Shown in pieces: positions 56,484-63,954 of a stretch of 64,000 nt of DNA. Origin of the DNA: Ignavibacteria bacterium (GTDB lineage: Bacteria; Bacteroidota; Ignavibacteria; Ignavibacteriales; Melioribacteraceae); the NCBI GenBank assembly GCA_009773205.1, contig WPAE01000003.1:120505-184504 (forward strand), in the 5' to 3' direction. The notes beneath the pieces were generated by a model. The model saw only the letters and a list, made by a program, of their open reading frames with translations. It ran no database searches and was not told the DNA's origin. Numbering within the stretch: the first letter of the stretch is position 1; each line of letters begins with the position of its first letter. The translations under genes and the position numbers were made by a program.

Positions 56484-56693
56484 TTATGCAAATCGTAATC
56501 TTCCTTTTGGCGTGGGAATTTCTCTACCCAAGATTTTGGCTGTTTCAATCCATTCTTGAGCAATAAGTTCAATATTCTTTAAAGCTTCCAAATAAGTCGA
56601 ACCATCAGAAGAGCAGCCAGCTAACACGGGTATTTCAGCAATATAAGATTTGTCTTCTTCGCTCCAGAAAATAATTACTTCATATTTATTCAT
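56484..56693 (-). CDS. hicB: HicB-family antitoxin
   Basis: A 69-residue single-domain HicB: MNKYEVIIFWSEEDKSYIAE, IPVLAGCSSDGSTYLEALKN and AQEWIETAKILGREIPTPKG are all family hallmarks. The ATG at 56693 has GGAGG ahead; an in-frame TTG 12 bases upstream is part of that site. It lacks the DNA-binding tail of longer HicB forms. The start lies inside the end of hicA, the usual coupling. Its toxin carries an internal stop, so the antitoxin may be an orphan. Confidence 0.9.
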   Translation of the reverse strand: MNKYEVIIFWSEEDKSYIAEIPVLAGCSSDGSTYLEALKNIELIAQEWIETAKILGREIPTPKGRLRFA

Positions 56694-56943
56694 TTTTACC
56701 TCCAAATTTGTAATTCAGTATTAATTGCCTCACTTGTTTAACTTGGTATGCTTTTGCTTTTGAAGCTATCGGCTACAAATTTAAAATTTCTTCCAAATCA
56801 TTTCGGTAGAATATATGATGACTTTCTTTTATTCTAAGCTCAAAATCTAAATGCAGCAAAAGTGAAACTAGATCGTTAAATAAAATATTGTTATCGGAAG
56901 TTCCTCGTAAAATCTGATTCAATATTTTATCGTGTTTGCTCAT
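56686..56943 (-). pseudogene. hicA: HicA-family toxin with an in-frame stop codon
   Basis: From the ATG at 56943 the frame reads MSKHDKILNQILRGTSDN, FNDLVSLLLHLDFELRIK, then the HicA core ESHHIFYRNDLEEILNL. There TAG (56775-56773) replaces the glutamine expected in NLQP. The same frame continues P-IASKAKAYQVKQVRQLILNYKF, the normal HicA end, to a TAA at 56686 that overlaps the hicB start. A single CAG-to-TAG (or CAA-to-TAG) change would explain it. The active histidine lies before the stop, but the truncated protein lacks its last helix. A truncated miniature element lies 8 bases upstream. Confidence 0.82.
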
Positions 56944-56951
56944 TAACTAGA

Positions 56952-57049
56952 GGGCGCCTCTAAAAACTAAAAATGCTTGTCATTCTGAGGAGCGGAGCGA
57001 CGAAGAATCTCCATTTTTCTTTCTAAAAGCTAAACGAAGATTCTTCATC
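56952..57049. mobile_element. Truncated REP-core element with family-1 end, copy H
   Basis: The left end is GGGCGCCTCTAAAAAC. The core holds TTGTCATTCTGAGGAGCG, then AAGAATCT and TTCTTTCTAAAAGCTAAACG. It matches the reverse complement of the element at 60801-60937 nearly base for base but breaks off after TTCTTCATC, lacking about 40 bases and the second end. It adjoins the hicA start. Confidence 0.8.
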
Positions 57050-57203
57050 AAATATAACATCAAAAAAACAGCATATCAAAGAGTTCAATATATTACCTAA
57101 TGCCTCTTTGTTGTTGGTTAATGGTTACTAAACTGCACTGAATGTTTTTAGTTGGTTTTTAACATATTTACAATTTATTTTACATCAAATTAAATTCACT
57201 ATT

Positions 57204-58340
57204 ATGAATAAAAGAAAACGTATTGGAATTTTAGGCGGCGGACAATTGGCGCGTATGTCTGCATATCAAGCTTACAAACTAGGTCTTGATATTGCAATTC
57301 TAGAAAAGACTAAAAACTCTCCGGCTGGACAGCTTACTCATCATGAATTTGTTGGCTGGGTTGATGACCATAAACTATTAAAACAATTTGCAAAAGATTG
57401 TGATGTAATTACTCTTGAAAATGAATTTGTAGATTATCATCATCTGCAATTCATTGAAAGACTTGGTAAGAAAGTTTATCCATCTTCAAAAACAATCTCG
57501 CTTATCCAAGATAAATTCATACAAAAGAAAACACTCTTTCAAAAGAGGATTCCGGTTCCAAAATTTCTTGAAGTTACTTCAAAACATACTTACGCAAAAT
57601 GTGCAGCAGCAATTGGCAAAAAGTTTGTTCTAAAATCCAGAAAACTTGGTTACGATGGCTACGGTAACGCATTAATTAATAATGAACAAGATTTCACGGC
57701 AGCATTAGAAAAACTGCAAACACGGCATCCACAAATTCTAGCAGAAGAGTTTGTTTCGTTTGAAAAAGAACTTGCTATTATGGTTGCAAGAACAAAGGAA
57801 GAAATTATTTGCTACCCGGTTGTTGAAACCATTCAGAAGAATCATATCTGCCATACAGTAATTGCGCCGGCAGAAATTAGCGAAGTAGTAAAGAAAAAAG
57901 TAAAAGAGATTGCTGTTGAGTGTGTAAAAGCTGTTAGCGGAATTGGAATTTTTGGTGTAGAACTATTCTTAACAACAAGCGGAGAAATTCTTGTTAATGA
58001 AATGGCTCCAAGACCACATAACAGCGGGCACTACACAATAGAAGCGTGCACAACTTCTCAGTTTGAAAATCATATTAGAGCTGTAATGGGATTTCCGCTT
58101 GGCTCTCCAGAAATGGTAAAACCGGCTGCTGTTATGGTTAATCTTCTGGGAAAAACTAACGGATTAGCAGAACCAAAGAACTTTAAGCAGGCCTTGAGCT
58201 TGCCAAATCTTCATGTTCATCTTTATGGAAAAGAAGAAACGAGAAAGGGAAGAAAGATGGGGCATATTACTTTGCTCGGAAATTCACATGCTGAAATTGC
58301 AGCACTTGCAAAGAAGATTGAAGAAAAAATAATTTATTAG
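57204..58340 (+). CDS. purK: 5-(carboxyamino)imidazole ribonucleotide synthase
   Basis: Uses ATP and bicarbonate to carboxylate AIR at N5 in purine synthesis. A 378-residue ATP-grasp enzyme: GILGGGQLARM at the N-terminus, KSRKLGYDGYGNAL for ATP, LAEEFVSFEKELAIMVAR and the catalytic stretch VELFLTTSGEILVNEMAPRPHNSGHYTIE. purE follows after 9 bases; the two act in sequence. Confidence 0.97.
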   Translation: MNKRKRIGILGGGQLARMSAYQAYKLGLDIAILEKTKNSPAGQLTHHEFVGWVDDHKLLKQFAKDCDVITLENEFVDYHHLQFIERLGKKVYPSSKTISLIQDKFIQKKTLFQKRIPVPKFLEVTSKHTYAKCAAAIGKKFVLKSRKLGYDGYGNALINNEQDFTAALEKLQTRHPQILAEEFVSFEKELAIMVARTKEEIICYPVVETIQKNHICHTVIAPAEISEVVKKKVKEIAVECVKAVSGIGIFGVELFLTTSGEILVNEMAPRPHNSGHYTIEACTTSQFENHIRAVMGFPLGSPEMVKPAAVMVNLLGKTNGLAEPKNFKQALSLPNLHVHLYGKEETRKGRKMGHITLLGNSHAEIAALAKKIEEKIIY

Positions 58341-58349
58341 GAGTGCTTA

Positions 58350-58847
58350 ATGGCAGCAAAACCTTTGGTTGGAATTATTATGGGAAGCGATTCAGACTAT
58401 CCGGTTATGGAAAAAGCTGTGGAAGTTTGTAAAGAATTTAGTGTACCGTATGAAGTTAAAATTGTTTCTGCACACCGCACACCAGCAAGAATGAAGGACT
58501 ATGCGGAAAGCGCTTCTAAGAGAGGAATAAAAGTTATCATTGCCGGAGCAGGCGGTTCTGCTCATTTACCGGGAATGACAGCAGCCTTTACAACGCTGCC
58601 TGTAATAGGTGTTCCTGTTCAAACAAAAACTCTTAAAGGGTTGGATTCTTTACTTTCTATCGTTCAAATGCCAGGCGGAATTCCGGTGGCAACCGTTGCA
58701 ATTGATAATGCTAAGAACGCCGGTTTGTTAGCGGTTCAGATTTTGGCAATTAGCGATAAAAAGTTAGCGGATATGCTTGCTTCCTACAGAAAGAGAATGG
58801 AAAAGGAAGTTTTGTTGAAGGATAAGCAATTGCTTTGTAACAAATAA
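58350..58847 (+). CDS. purE: N5-carboxyaminoimidazole ribonucleotide mutase
   Basis: Moves the carboxyl group of N5-CAIR to C4, completing the PurK/PurE route. The 165 residues show [24 protein letters not shown] and [11 protein letters not shown], with [25 protein letters not shown]. It is a class I PurE, as expected next to purK. GGAGTG precedes the ATG. Confidence 0.97.
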   Translation: MAAKPLVGIIMGSDSDYPVMEKAVEVCKEFSVPYEVKIVSAHRTPARMKDYAESASKRGIKVIIAGAGGSAHLPGMTAAFTTLPVIGVPVQTKTLKGLDSLLSIVQMPGGIPVATVAIDNAKNAGLLAVQILAISDKKLADMLASYRKRMEKEVLLKDKQLLCNK

Positions 58848-58851
58848 AAAA

Positions 58852-58876
58852 GAAAAAGTAATGCATTTACTTTTTC
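58852..58876 (+). terminator. Possible terminator after purE
   Basis: GAAAAAGTAA / TTACTTTTTC forms a 10-bp stem with a 5-nt loop just after the purE stop. The stem is AT-rich and the T-run is within the stem, so it is weak. Confidence 0.45.
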
Positions 58877-58926
58877 ACTTTCTATTTATTAGTTCCTTTA
58901 GTATACTAAAATAAGGAGCAAGTGTT

Positions 58927-59883
58927 ATGAAAAAACTAACTTCAATTTTAACCGCGGTTATTCTTTTTTCTTTTTTCTATTCTTCAATTGCTCAAACCAA
59001 AATCGAATTCAAAGAAGTAGCGAATATGAAATCCGATCGTTTTGGAATGGGCTACACTTCCGACGGAGAGCAAATATTTGCAGTTGGCGGAGGAATCGGT
59101 TTCGATCCTTTTCTATCGAATAGTATTGAAAGTTTTGATCCAAAATCTGGTGAATGGAAAATATTATCTAAAGGACTTGGTAGAAAACGTTACTGTAACG
59201 CCGAACATATTCCGCTAAACAATAAAATTTACATCTTCAACGGAGAGTCTATGGGCTCCGGTTTTAGAGCATACTCGAAGAGAGTTGAAATCTTTGATGT
59301 AAAAACCAAACAACTAACTACATTAGAAAATAACCCATATCCGGTTAAAAGTGCCGGCTCTGTTGTTTATAATAATAAGATATATGTTTTCGGCGGTCAG
59401 CATATCAACGGAGTTTCAGATAAGTTTTTTGAATTCGATCCTTTAACAAACGAATGGAAAAGTTTAACACCTATGCCTAAATCAAAACAAACTTGCGGCA
59501 AAGTTGTTGGTGATTTGCTTTACGTAATTGGCGGATATGACGGAGCGCAGATGTTAAAAAGTGTTGATGTTTACGATTTCAAGAAGAACAGTTGGGAAAG
59601 GATTGCAGAATTACCAAAAAGGGTCTCTGCGCATGCTTTAGCCGTTAATGGAAACGATATATGGATTATTGGCGCTTACGATGATAATGATTACTTAGCA
59701 TGCTTTAATACTGTTACAAAGGTAACAACCGAATTTGAAAATAATATGAAAGGAAGAAGGCATGCCGGAGCATACGTGCTGAATAATGTTTTATATATCT
59801 TCGGAGGTAGTAAAAATTCTTACAATAGCAGTGCTATGTTTAGCGCTGAAGCACTTGATTTAGTAAAAATTAACAACAATTAA
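58927..59883 (+). CDS. Secreted Kelch-repeat beta-propeller protein
   Basis: A 318-residue exported protein: signal peptide (residues 1-22, SSIAQ), then about six Kelch blades. Each blade has the di-glycine and Tyr/Trp pattern (IFAVGGGIGFDP, KIYVFGGQHINGVSDKFFEFDPLTNEWKSL, LLYVIGGYDGAQMLKSVDVYDFKKNSWERI, VLYIFGGSKNSYNSS). No catalytic or sorting domain is visible, so it is probably a periplasmic or released binding protein. AAGGAG precedes the ATG. A miniature element begins 6 bases after the stop. Confidence 0.88.
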   Translation: MKKLTSILTAVILFSFFYSSIAQTKIEFKEVANMKSDRFGMGYTSDGEQIFAVGGGIGFDPFLSNSIESFDPKSGEWKILSKGLGRKRYCNAEHIPLNNKIYIFNGESMGSGFRAYSKRVEIFDVKTKQLTTLENNPYPVKSAGSVVYNNKIYVFGGQHINGVSDKFFEFDPLTNEWKSLTPMPKSKQTCGKVVGDLLYVIGGYDGAQMLKSVDVYDFKKNSWERIAELPKRVSAHALAVNGNDIWIIGAYDDNDYLACFNTVTKVTTEFENNMKGRRHAGAYVLNNVLYIFGGSKNSYNSSAMFSAEALDLVKINNN

Positions 59884-59888
59884 ACCAA

Positions 59889-60093
59889 GGGCACTTCTAA
59901 AAATTATTTTTTATAAAAATTTACCCACGACAAAAAACGGCGGGCGGGCGCAGTGTTCGCAAAGGTTATTGATGAGCCTACTATAAAAAGGTATTTCGGA
60001 TGAAAAAATGCTTTGATTATTGCGCAAATTCAAAGTGCAAAAACTCAATTTGAGGCTTTTTAGAGAGGCTCATTGATATTTTTAGATGCGCCC
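59889..60093. mobile_element. Family-1 miniature element, copy D, carrying a nested family-2 element
   Basis: Ends GGGCACTTCTAAAAAT and the complement of GGGCGCATCTAAAAAT bound 205 bases. Without the nested 98-bp element and one ATTGAT, 101 bases remain. Their right half (TTCGCAAAG ... TTGATATTTTTAGA) matches copies B and C. No target duplication is seen; the left side adjoins the Kelch gene and the right side a headless antitoxin remnant, so a deletion probably went with the insertion. Confidence 0.8.
59974..60071. mobile_element. Family-2 miniature element (98 bp) nested in copy D
   Basis: Ends GAGCCTACTATAAAAAG and the complement of GAGCCTCTCTAAAAAG enclose a core unrelated to the copy at 61091. 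ATTGAT lies outside both ends (59968-59973 and 60072-60077), an exact 6-bp target duplication. The length equals that of the 61091 copy. Confidence 0.88.
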
Positions 60094-60094
60094 T

Positions 60095-60223
60095 AATGTA
60101 ATACCTTTTGAAATAAAGGTATCCAATGAATTAACTAAAGAAACATTGAGCACAACTGAAAATGGATAAGAACTTCACGAAGTTTCGGATTAAAACCAAC
60201 TTTTCAAGGAACTTAATAGTTGA
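60095..60223 (+). pseudogene. RelB/DinJ-like antitoxin, C-terminal remnant
   Basis: The frame from 60095 reads VIPFEIKVSNELTKETL, then TENG-stop-ELHEVSD-stop-NQLFKELNS, and stops in the start codon of the toxin remnant. This resembles the C-terminal half of RelB/DinJ-type antitoxins (LPFEIKIPN ... TLE..E.G..L...D..DLF.EL). Two stop codons interrupt it and the N-terminal half is missing at the edge of element D. Confidence 0.65.
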
Positions 60224-60583
60224 GATTAATATTTTCTTCTCAATTCAAAAAGGACTATAAAAGATTTCTTAGTCAAGGTAAGAATATTCTTCAACTTGAA
60301 ATTGTAATACATACTCTTTTTAAGAAGCGGAAATTAGAACCAAATACCGCGACCACAAACTTATCGGCAAATGGAAAAACCATCGTGATTCCCATATTGA
60401 ACCGGATTGGTTACTAATTTATCTGTCGGGCACCTCTAAAAATTAGTATTTTAAATTTTTTAACGCGGAGTTCGCAAAGAAAAAGCAAAGCTCACAAAGG
60501 AAGTTGATATTTTTAGAGGTGCCCTGTCTCACAGAGGAAGAATTATTTTTAGAGAGGATAGGAACGCAGCTGAACTTTTCTAA
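60220..60583 (+). pseudogene. YafQ/RelE-like toxin, frameshifted and interrupted by an element
   Basis: The frame opens MRLIFSSQFKKDYKRFLSQG and reaches RKLEP. After a one-base loss it continues in another frame as KYRDHKLIGKWKNHRDSHIEPDWLLIY, a clear YafQ-type core. Element C (60428-60524) interrupts it there. Beyond the element, TEEELFLERIGT and, after another one-base loss, AELF-stop (60581-60583) match the family's usual GTHAELF end. The toxin is therefore dead. Its start overlaps the stop of the antitoxin remnant. Confidence 0.8.
60428..60524. mobile_element. Family-1 miniature element (97 bp), copy C
   Basis: Perfect 16-bp ends GGGCACCTCTAAAAAT / ATTTTTAGAGGTGCCC with a core nearly the same as copy B (TTCGCAAAGAAAAAGCAAAG). 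TGTC lies outside both ends (60424-60427 and 60525-60528). Inserted in the YafQ-like toxin remnant. Confidence 0.92.
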
Positions 60584-60800
60584 TAGTTTCTACAGCTAAT
60601 GGAATTAGACAGCATTTGAATAAATGTTTGAAATCCGAACGTATTCGGATTGTGAGTATAACGACTTAGCAGCGAACTTATAACGATTCTCAATGTATTT
60701 GATGCAGTACAAAATGGGATTAAAAACTTACTATTCGCTCCCAATTTCTTTATCATTCTTTTAGCTTATAACTTACAACTCAGGCTTATAACTTATAACA
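60584..60800. other. Gene-free AT-rich stretch between elements C and I
   Basis: No open frame or RNA gene recognised. A short motif GCTTATAACTTA recurs around 60766 and 60784. The region looks like decayed sequence between insertions. Confidence 0.4.
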
Positions 60801-60937
60801 GGGCATCTCTAATAACTGTCATTCTGAATCGCTTTAGCCGATGAAGAATCTTCGTTTAGCTTTTAGAAAGAAAAACAGAGATTCTTTGTCGCTCCGCTCC
60901 TCAGAATGACAAGCATTTTTGGTTTTTAGAGGTGATT
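60801..60937. mobile_element. REP-core element with family-1-like ends, copy I
   Basis: Left end GGGCATCTCTAATAACT and right end GGTTTTTAGAGGTGATT enclose about 100 bases with the palindromic pair TGTCATTCTGAATCGC ... GCGGAGCG-type CTCAGAATGACA and an inner GAAGAATC / GATTCTTTG pair. It is 137 bp long and has no clear target duplication. Copy H is a truncated inverse-oriented relative. Confidence 0.78.
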
Positions 60938-61090
60938 TAAAATTTCAATTTGTAGTTTGCACAAAGAAAAAGTGGTTCCGCAAAATTTAGGGGAACCGAA
61001 GATTTAGTTTAGAACGAAGAAGTAATTACTTTCTGATGCTCAAATAAATTTCGGTAGATATAAGCAGTAAGTCCAAATAAATACATTAAT

Positions 61091-61188
61091 GAGCCGAATC
61101 TAACCCGCCCGCCGTTTTTATGGAGGTTGGGCAGGTAAGTTGAAAGCAACCTTTTGTAATAATGATCATGGCTTTTTAGAGTAGGCTC
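61091..61188. mobile_element. Family-2 miniature element (98 bp), copy F
   Basis: Ends GAGCCGAATCTAACC and the complement of GAGCCTACTCTAAAAAG. In reverse orientation it aligns with the element at 23238-23444, minus the 109-bp nested insert there. Flanks ATTAAT and ATAAAT differ at one of six positions and may be an aged target duplication. It lies 49 bases before intI. Confidence 0.8.
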
Positions 61189-61236
61189 ATAAATAAGTTT
61201 TGAATGTAGAACCCGCAAACAATCCGGTATAGGGTT

Positions 61237-62214
61237 ATGAGTGTTGAATTAAAGACTCAACAACAAAAGAATGTAAAATTTTTAGATCAGGTGCGTATTA
61301 GTTTACGCAGCAATAGATATTCAAAAAAAACTGAAGAGAGCTATGTTGGTTGGATCAAGAAGTATATTGTTTTCAACGGCAAAAGGCATCCGAGTGAATT
61401 AGATAAAGAAAGCATTAGAATTTTTCTCAATTATCTTGCAGTGGATAGACAAGTATCTGCTTCTACGCAGAACCAAGCTTTACAGAGCATTCTTTATCTC
61501 TATAAAAATATACTTAGAAGAGAATTAGGATGGATAGAAGAAATAAAATTTGCACATCGCAAAAAGCATTTACCTGTTGTTCTAACAAAAGAAGAAGTTA
61601 AAAGTATAATTAAAAATCTTGAAGGTGTAGTTGGGTTGATGACAAAATTAATGTATGGTTCCGGAATGAGACTTGGAGAATGCTTAAAATTAAGATTGAA
61701 GGATGTTGATCTGGAACTAAAGATAATTACGATAAGAGATGCAAAGGGTGAAAAAGATAGAGTTTCTGTATTACCTGAAAGTATAATTGAAGAACTAAAG
61801 CTGCATATATCAAAAGTAAAAAACCTGCATAAAAGAGATAAAGAAAAAGAAATAGTAGTTGCTTTACCATATGCATTAAGTAAAAAGTATCCTAACGCAA
61901 ACAAAGAAATAGCATGGCAGTATTTGTTCCCGGCAAAAAGCATAGTTTATAATGAAGATGAAAAAGTAAAATACAGAGTACATTTGCATCCAAGTACATA
62001 TCAGAAGGAGTTTAAGAAAGCTGTACTAAAAGCAGAAGTGACCAAACAAGCAACTCCGCATACTTTAAGGCATAGCTTTGCAACACATCTTTTACAGAAT
62101 GGATATGATATTAGGACAGTTCAGGAGTTATTAGGGCATAACTCAGTAAAAACAACTATGATTTATACACACGTCTTGAACAGAGGAATAGGCGTTAGAA
62201 GTCCATTAGATTAA
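61237..62214 (+). CDS. intI: Integron integrase IntI (tyrosine recombinase)
   Basis: A 325-residue tyrosine recombinase that should capture and excise gene cassettes at attI and attC sites. The SAM-like N-terminal domain covers residues 12-95. The catalytic residues are R145 ([17 protein letters not shown]), H275 and R278 ([12 protein letters not shown]), H301 ([11 protein letters not shown]) and Y310. The insert that marks IntI proteins apart from XerC/D is present at about 208-233 ([20 protein letters not shown]), as is the typical end [15 protein letters not shown]. It points towards its cassettes instead of away from them. The ribosome site is weak. No LexA box was recognised. Confidence 0.95.
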   Translation: MSVELKTQQQKNVKFLDQVRISLRSNRYSKKTEESYVGWIKKYIVFNGKRHPSELDKESIRIFLNYLAVDRQVSASTQNQALQSILYLYKNILRRELGWIEEIKFAHRKKHLPVVLTKEEVKSIIKNLEGVVGLMTKLMYGSGMRLGECLKLRLKDVDLELKIITIRDAKGEKDRVSVLPESIIEELKLHISKVKNLHKRDKEKEIVVALPYALSKKYPNANKEIAWQYLFPAKSIVYNEDEKVKYRVHLHPSTYQKEFKKAVLKAEVTKQATPHTLRHSFATHLLQNGYDIRTVQELLGHNSVKTTMIYTHVLNRGIGVRSPLD

Positions 62215-62344
62215 AGAAGATAGTTAAGAATAATATTCGGGAATATCTACCCAAGTAATGGAAATATAAGAGACATAAAGTGAGTTAGAATAAAGAAGTA
62301 CGAAGAATTGAGTTATAGAAACAAAAAAATAAACACGATTTTAA

Positions 62345-62399
62345 TTCTTAAATAACTGCGAATTTGCAAACTGCAATTCGACATAATTAATAGTTAGGC
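62345..62399. other. Candidate attI recombination site
   Basis: The cassette entry point is GTTAGGC (62393-62399), fitting the GTTRRRY core. A near-perfect inverted repeat CGAATTTGCA-AAC-TGC-AATTCG lies 20-45 bases before it, which could be integrase binding arms. It is 180 bases after intI with no other gene between. A degenerate attC of a lost cassette is the alternative. Confidence 0.5.
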
Positions 62400-62434
62400 A
62401 ACAATAATTTTCAATTTTTACAAAAGGAGTTAAT

Positions 62435-63181
62435 ATGGACTCAGATAAAAAAATACTTATATGGGACTTACCTATTCGATTTTTTCATTGGTTCCTAGTT
62501 GTTGGATTCTTTAGTGCTGCTATAATCGCTCTTGGATTTGGAGATGATTACCAAAATTTTGCATATCACGCAATAATAGGTCTAATACTTTTTTTTATGG
62601 TAATATTAAGAATATTATATGGATTCTTTGGAACAACTTATGCTCGGTTCAAGTCCTTCCTTTTTCATCCAAAAGAATTATTTGGGTATTTTAAAAGTGC
62701 ATTGTTAAAGAATGATATACCGTATCTTGGTCATAATCCTGGTTCAGCATATGCCATATTTTTTATGTTAGCACTAATTATCGGGATTAGTATAACTGGA
62801 ATTCAACTTGGTCTTGGAAATGAAACTCTAAAAGAACTGCACGAAATATTTGTTTATGCGATGTTAGGAATTGTGAGCTTACATATTATTGGCGTTACAT
62901 TTCACATTTTTAGACACCGCGAAAATATTATTGCAAGTATGATTCACGGGAAGAAAATATCTAATTCCGAAGCCGGGATTAGTTCATCACGTATAGTTAT
63001 CTTAATTATTTTTCTTTCTTTATTAAGTCTGTTTACATTTGATTTGTTATCAAGCTATCGAGCAATTAATAAAACTATTAGAGTCCCTATTATTAATGTT
63101 CAGTTACAAATTGGTGAATCTGAAACCGAACAAGAAAAATTTAACAAAAACAGTTATGAGTATGAAAAAGATGATGACTAA
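62435..63181 (+). CDS. Cytochrome b561-type membrane protein (integron cassette 1)
   Basis: A 248-residue membrane protein of the cytochrome b / Ni-Fe-hydrogenase b-type family. It opens with WDLPIRFFHWFLVVGFFSAA, then YHAIIGLILFFMVILRILYGFFG, a third helix pair and LHEIFVYAMLGIVSLHIIGVTFHIFRHRENII. The paired histidines in these helices are the expected heme ligands. An extra helix and a charged tail follow (residues 190-248). It probably passes electrons between quinol and a partner that is not encoded here. AAAAGGAG precedes the ATG. The gene lies wholly between GTTAGGCAA (62393) and TTGCCTAAC (63207), the two ends of one cassette. Confidence 0.88.
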   Translation: MDSDKKILIWDLPIRFFHWFLVVGFFSAAIIALGFGDDYQNFAYHAIIGLILFFMVILRILYGFFGTTYARFKSFLFHPKELFGYFKSALLKNDIPYLGHNPGSAYAIFFMLALIIGISITGIQLGLGNETLKELHEIFVYAMLGIVSLHIIGVTFHIFRHRENIIASMIHGKKISNSEAGISSSRIVILIIFLSLLSLFTFDLLSSYRAINKTIRVPIINVQLQIGESETEQEKFNKNSYEYEKDDD

Positions 63182-63208
63182 TATTATATTCAAAATAGTT
63201 TGTCTATT

Positions 63209-63399
63209 GCCTAACAAGTTCTTCAAGGCCGCCCGCTTTAAACGTTGAGGCATTTGAGTAATTATAAAGTGGTGTTGCAAAAGTTAGTTGCTCTTTGAAG
63301 TTGGTTGTAATTAAAAAGTTATTATAAAATTATTGGCGTTGTCTTTACAAAGCTGCATTGTTGTTATGGGCGGCGGCTTAAAAACAACCTCGTTAGGGC
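63209..63399 (+). other. attC site of cassette 1 (191 bp)
   Basis: It runs from the R'' core GCCTAAC (63209-63215) through AAGTTCTTCAAGGCCGCCC to GGGCGGCGGCTTAAAAACAAC and the R' core GTTAGGG (63392-63398). The outer parts can pair imperfectly, as the folded bottom strand of attC must. R'' is complementary to GTTAGGC at the start of the same cassette, and R' matches the start of the next cassette. Longer than most attC sites (about 60-140 bp). Confidence 0.82.
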
Positions 63400-63407
63400 A
63401 CAGTCAA

Positions 63408-63671
63408 TTATCGTCGTTTATAAATGTTGTGGCGGTGACCGATATAATGGATGATGATGGTTCGTTCATTTTTTAAAATTTCGAAAATAATTCGGTATGA
63501 TCCTTCACGAATCTTAAATAAACCGCTTAGTCCTCCTTTTAGTGGGAACAGTTTGGTTGAATCGAGATTTGTTGAAAGCCATTGAATTCTATCGGTTATA
63601 CGAGAAGCAATAGAATGGTCTAACTTGGCAAGTTCTTTACTTGCGGATTTTAAAATGTGTATCGAATACAA
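63408..63671 (-). CDS. RelE/ParE-family toxin (integron cassette 2)
   Basis: An 87-residue RelE-type toxin: MYSIHILKSASKELAKLDHSIASRI, the LKGGLSGLFKIREGSYRIIFEI core and the end IIIHYIGHRHNIYKRR. It starts at a TTG just after the antitoxin gene. The pair is read against the cassette direction, so it must have its own promoter inside the cassette. Such pairs are common in integron arrays and thought to stabilise them. It appears intact. Confidence 0.88.
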   Translation of the reverse strand: MYSIHILKSASKELAKLDHSIASRITDRIQWLSTNLDSTKLFPLKGGLSGLFKIREGSYRIIFEILKNERTIIIHYIGHRHNIYKRR

Positions 63672-63674
63672 AGT

Positions 63675-63890
63675 TTATAGTCCAAGTCTCTTTCGAACAA
63701 CGGTGAAATCTTCACCCCGTTCACCCTTGGCAACTGCATTCTTCTGGCGAATGAGTCTTTTTTTGACATTTTCTTTCATTATAAGGTTTTCATCCAAATC
63801 GCCAAATAATTCGGTGATTTTTTGTTCGACTATATTTGAAAGTAATTGTGTGAATTCTTTTTTACTCATGTATGCAATACTTGTAGACAT
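63675..63890 (-). CDS. Antitoxin of the cassette-2 toxin pair
   Basis: A 71-residue protein with STSIAYMSKKEFTQLLSNIVEQKI, a charged middle (DENLIMKENVKKRLIRQKNAVAKGERG) and a basic tail. It is not from a family I can name, but its size, charge and place directly ahead of a RelE toxin gene mark it as the antitoxin. I chose the ATG at 63890; a TTG at 63902 is possible. Confidence 0.75.
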   Translation of the reverse strand: MSTSIAYMSKKEFTQLLSNIVEQKITELFGDLDENLIMKENVKKRLIRQKNAVAKGERGEDFTVVRKRLGL

Positions 63891-63954
63891 ATAATATTCC
63901 AATTATTTTACAATTAATATATAATGAAAAATTCAAATTTGTTCAACTAATTGT

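Noticed and set aside
61009..61218. 69-codon minus-strand frame upstream of intI
   Set aside because: It covers the 98-bp family-2 element and its flanks; no coding signature.
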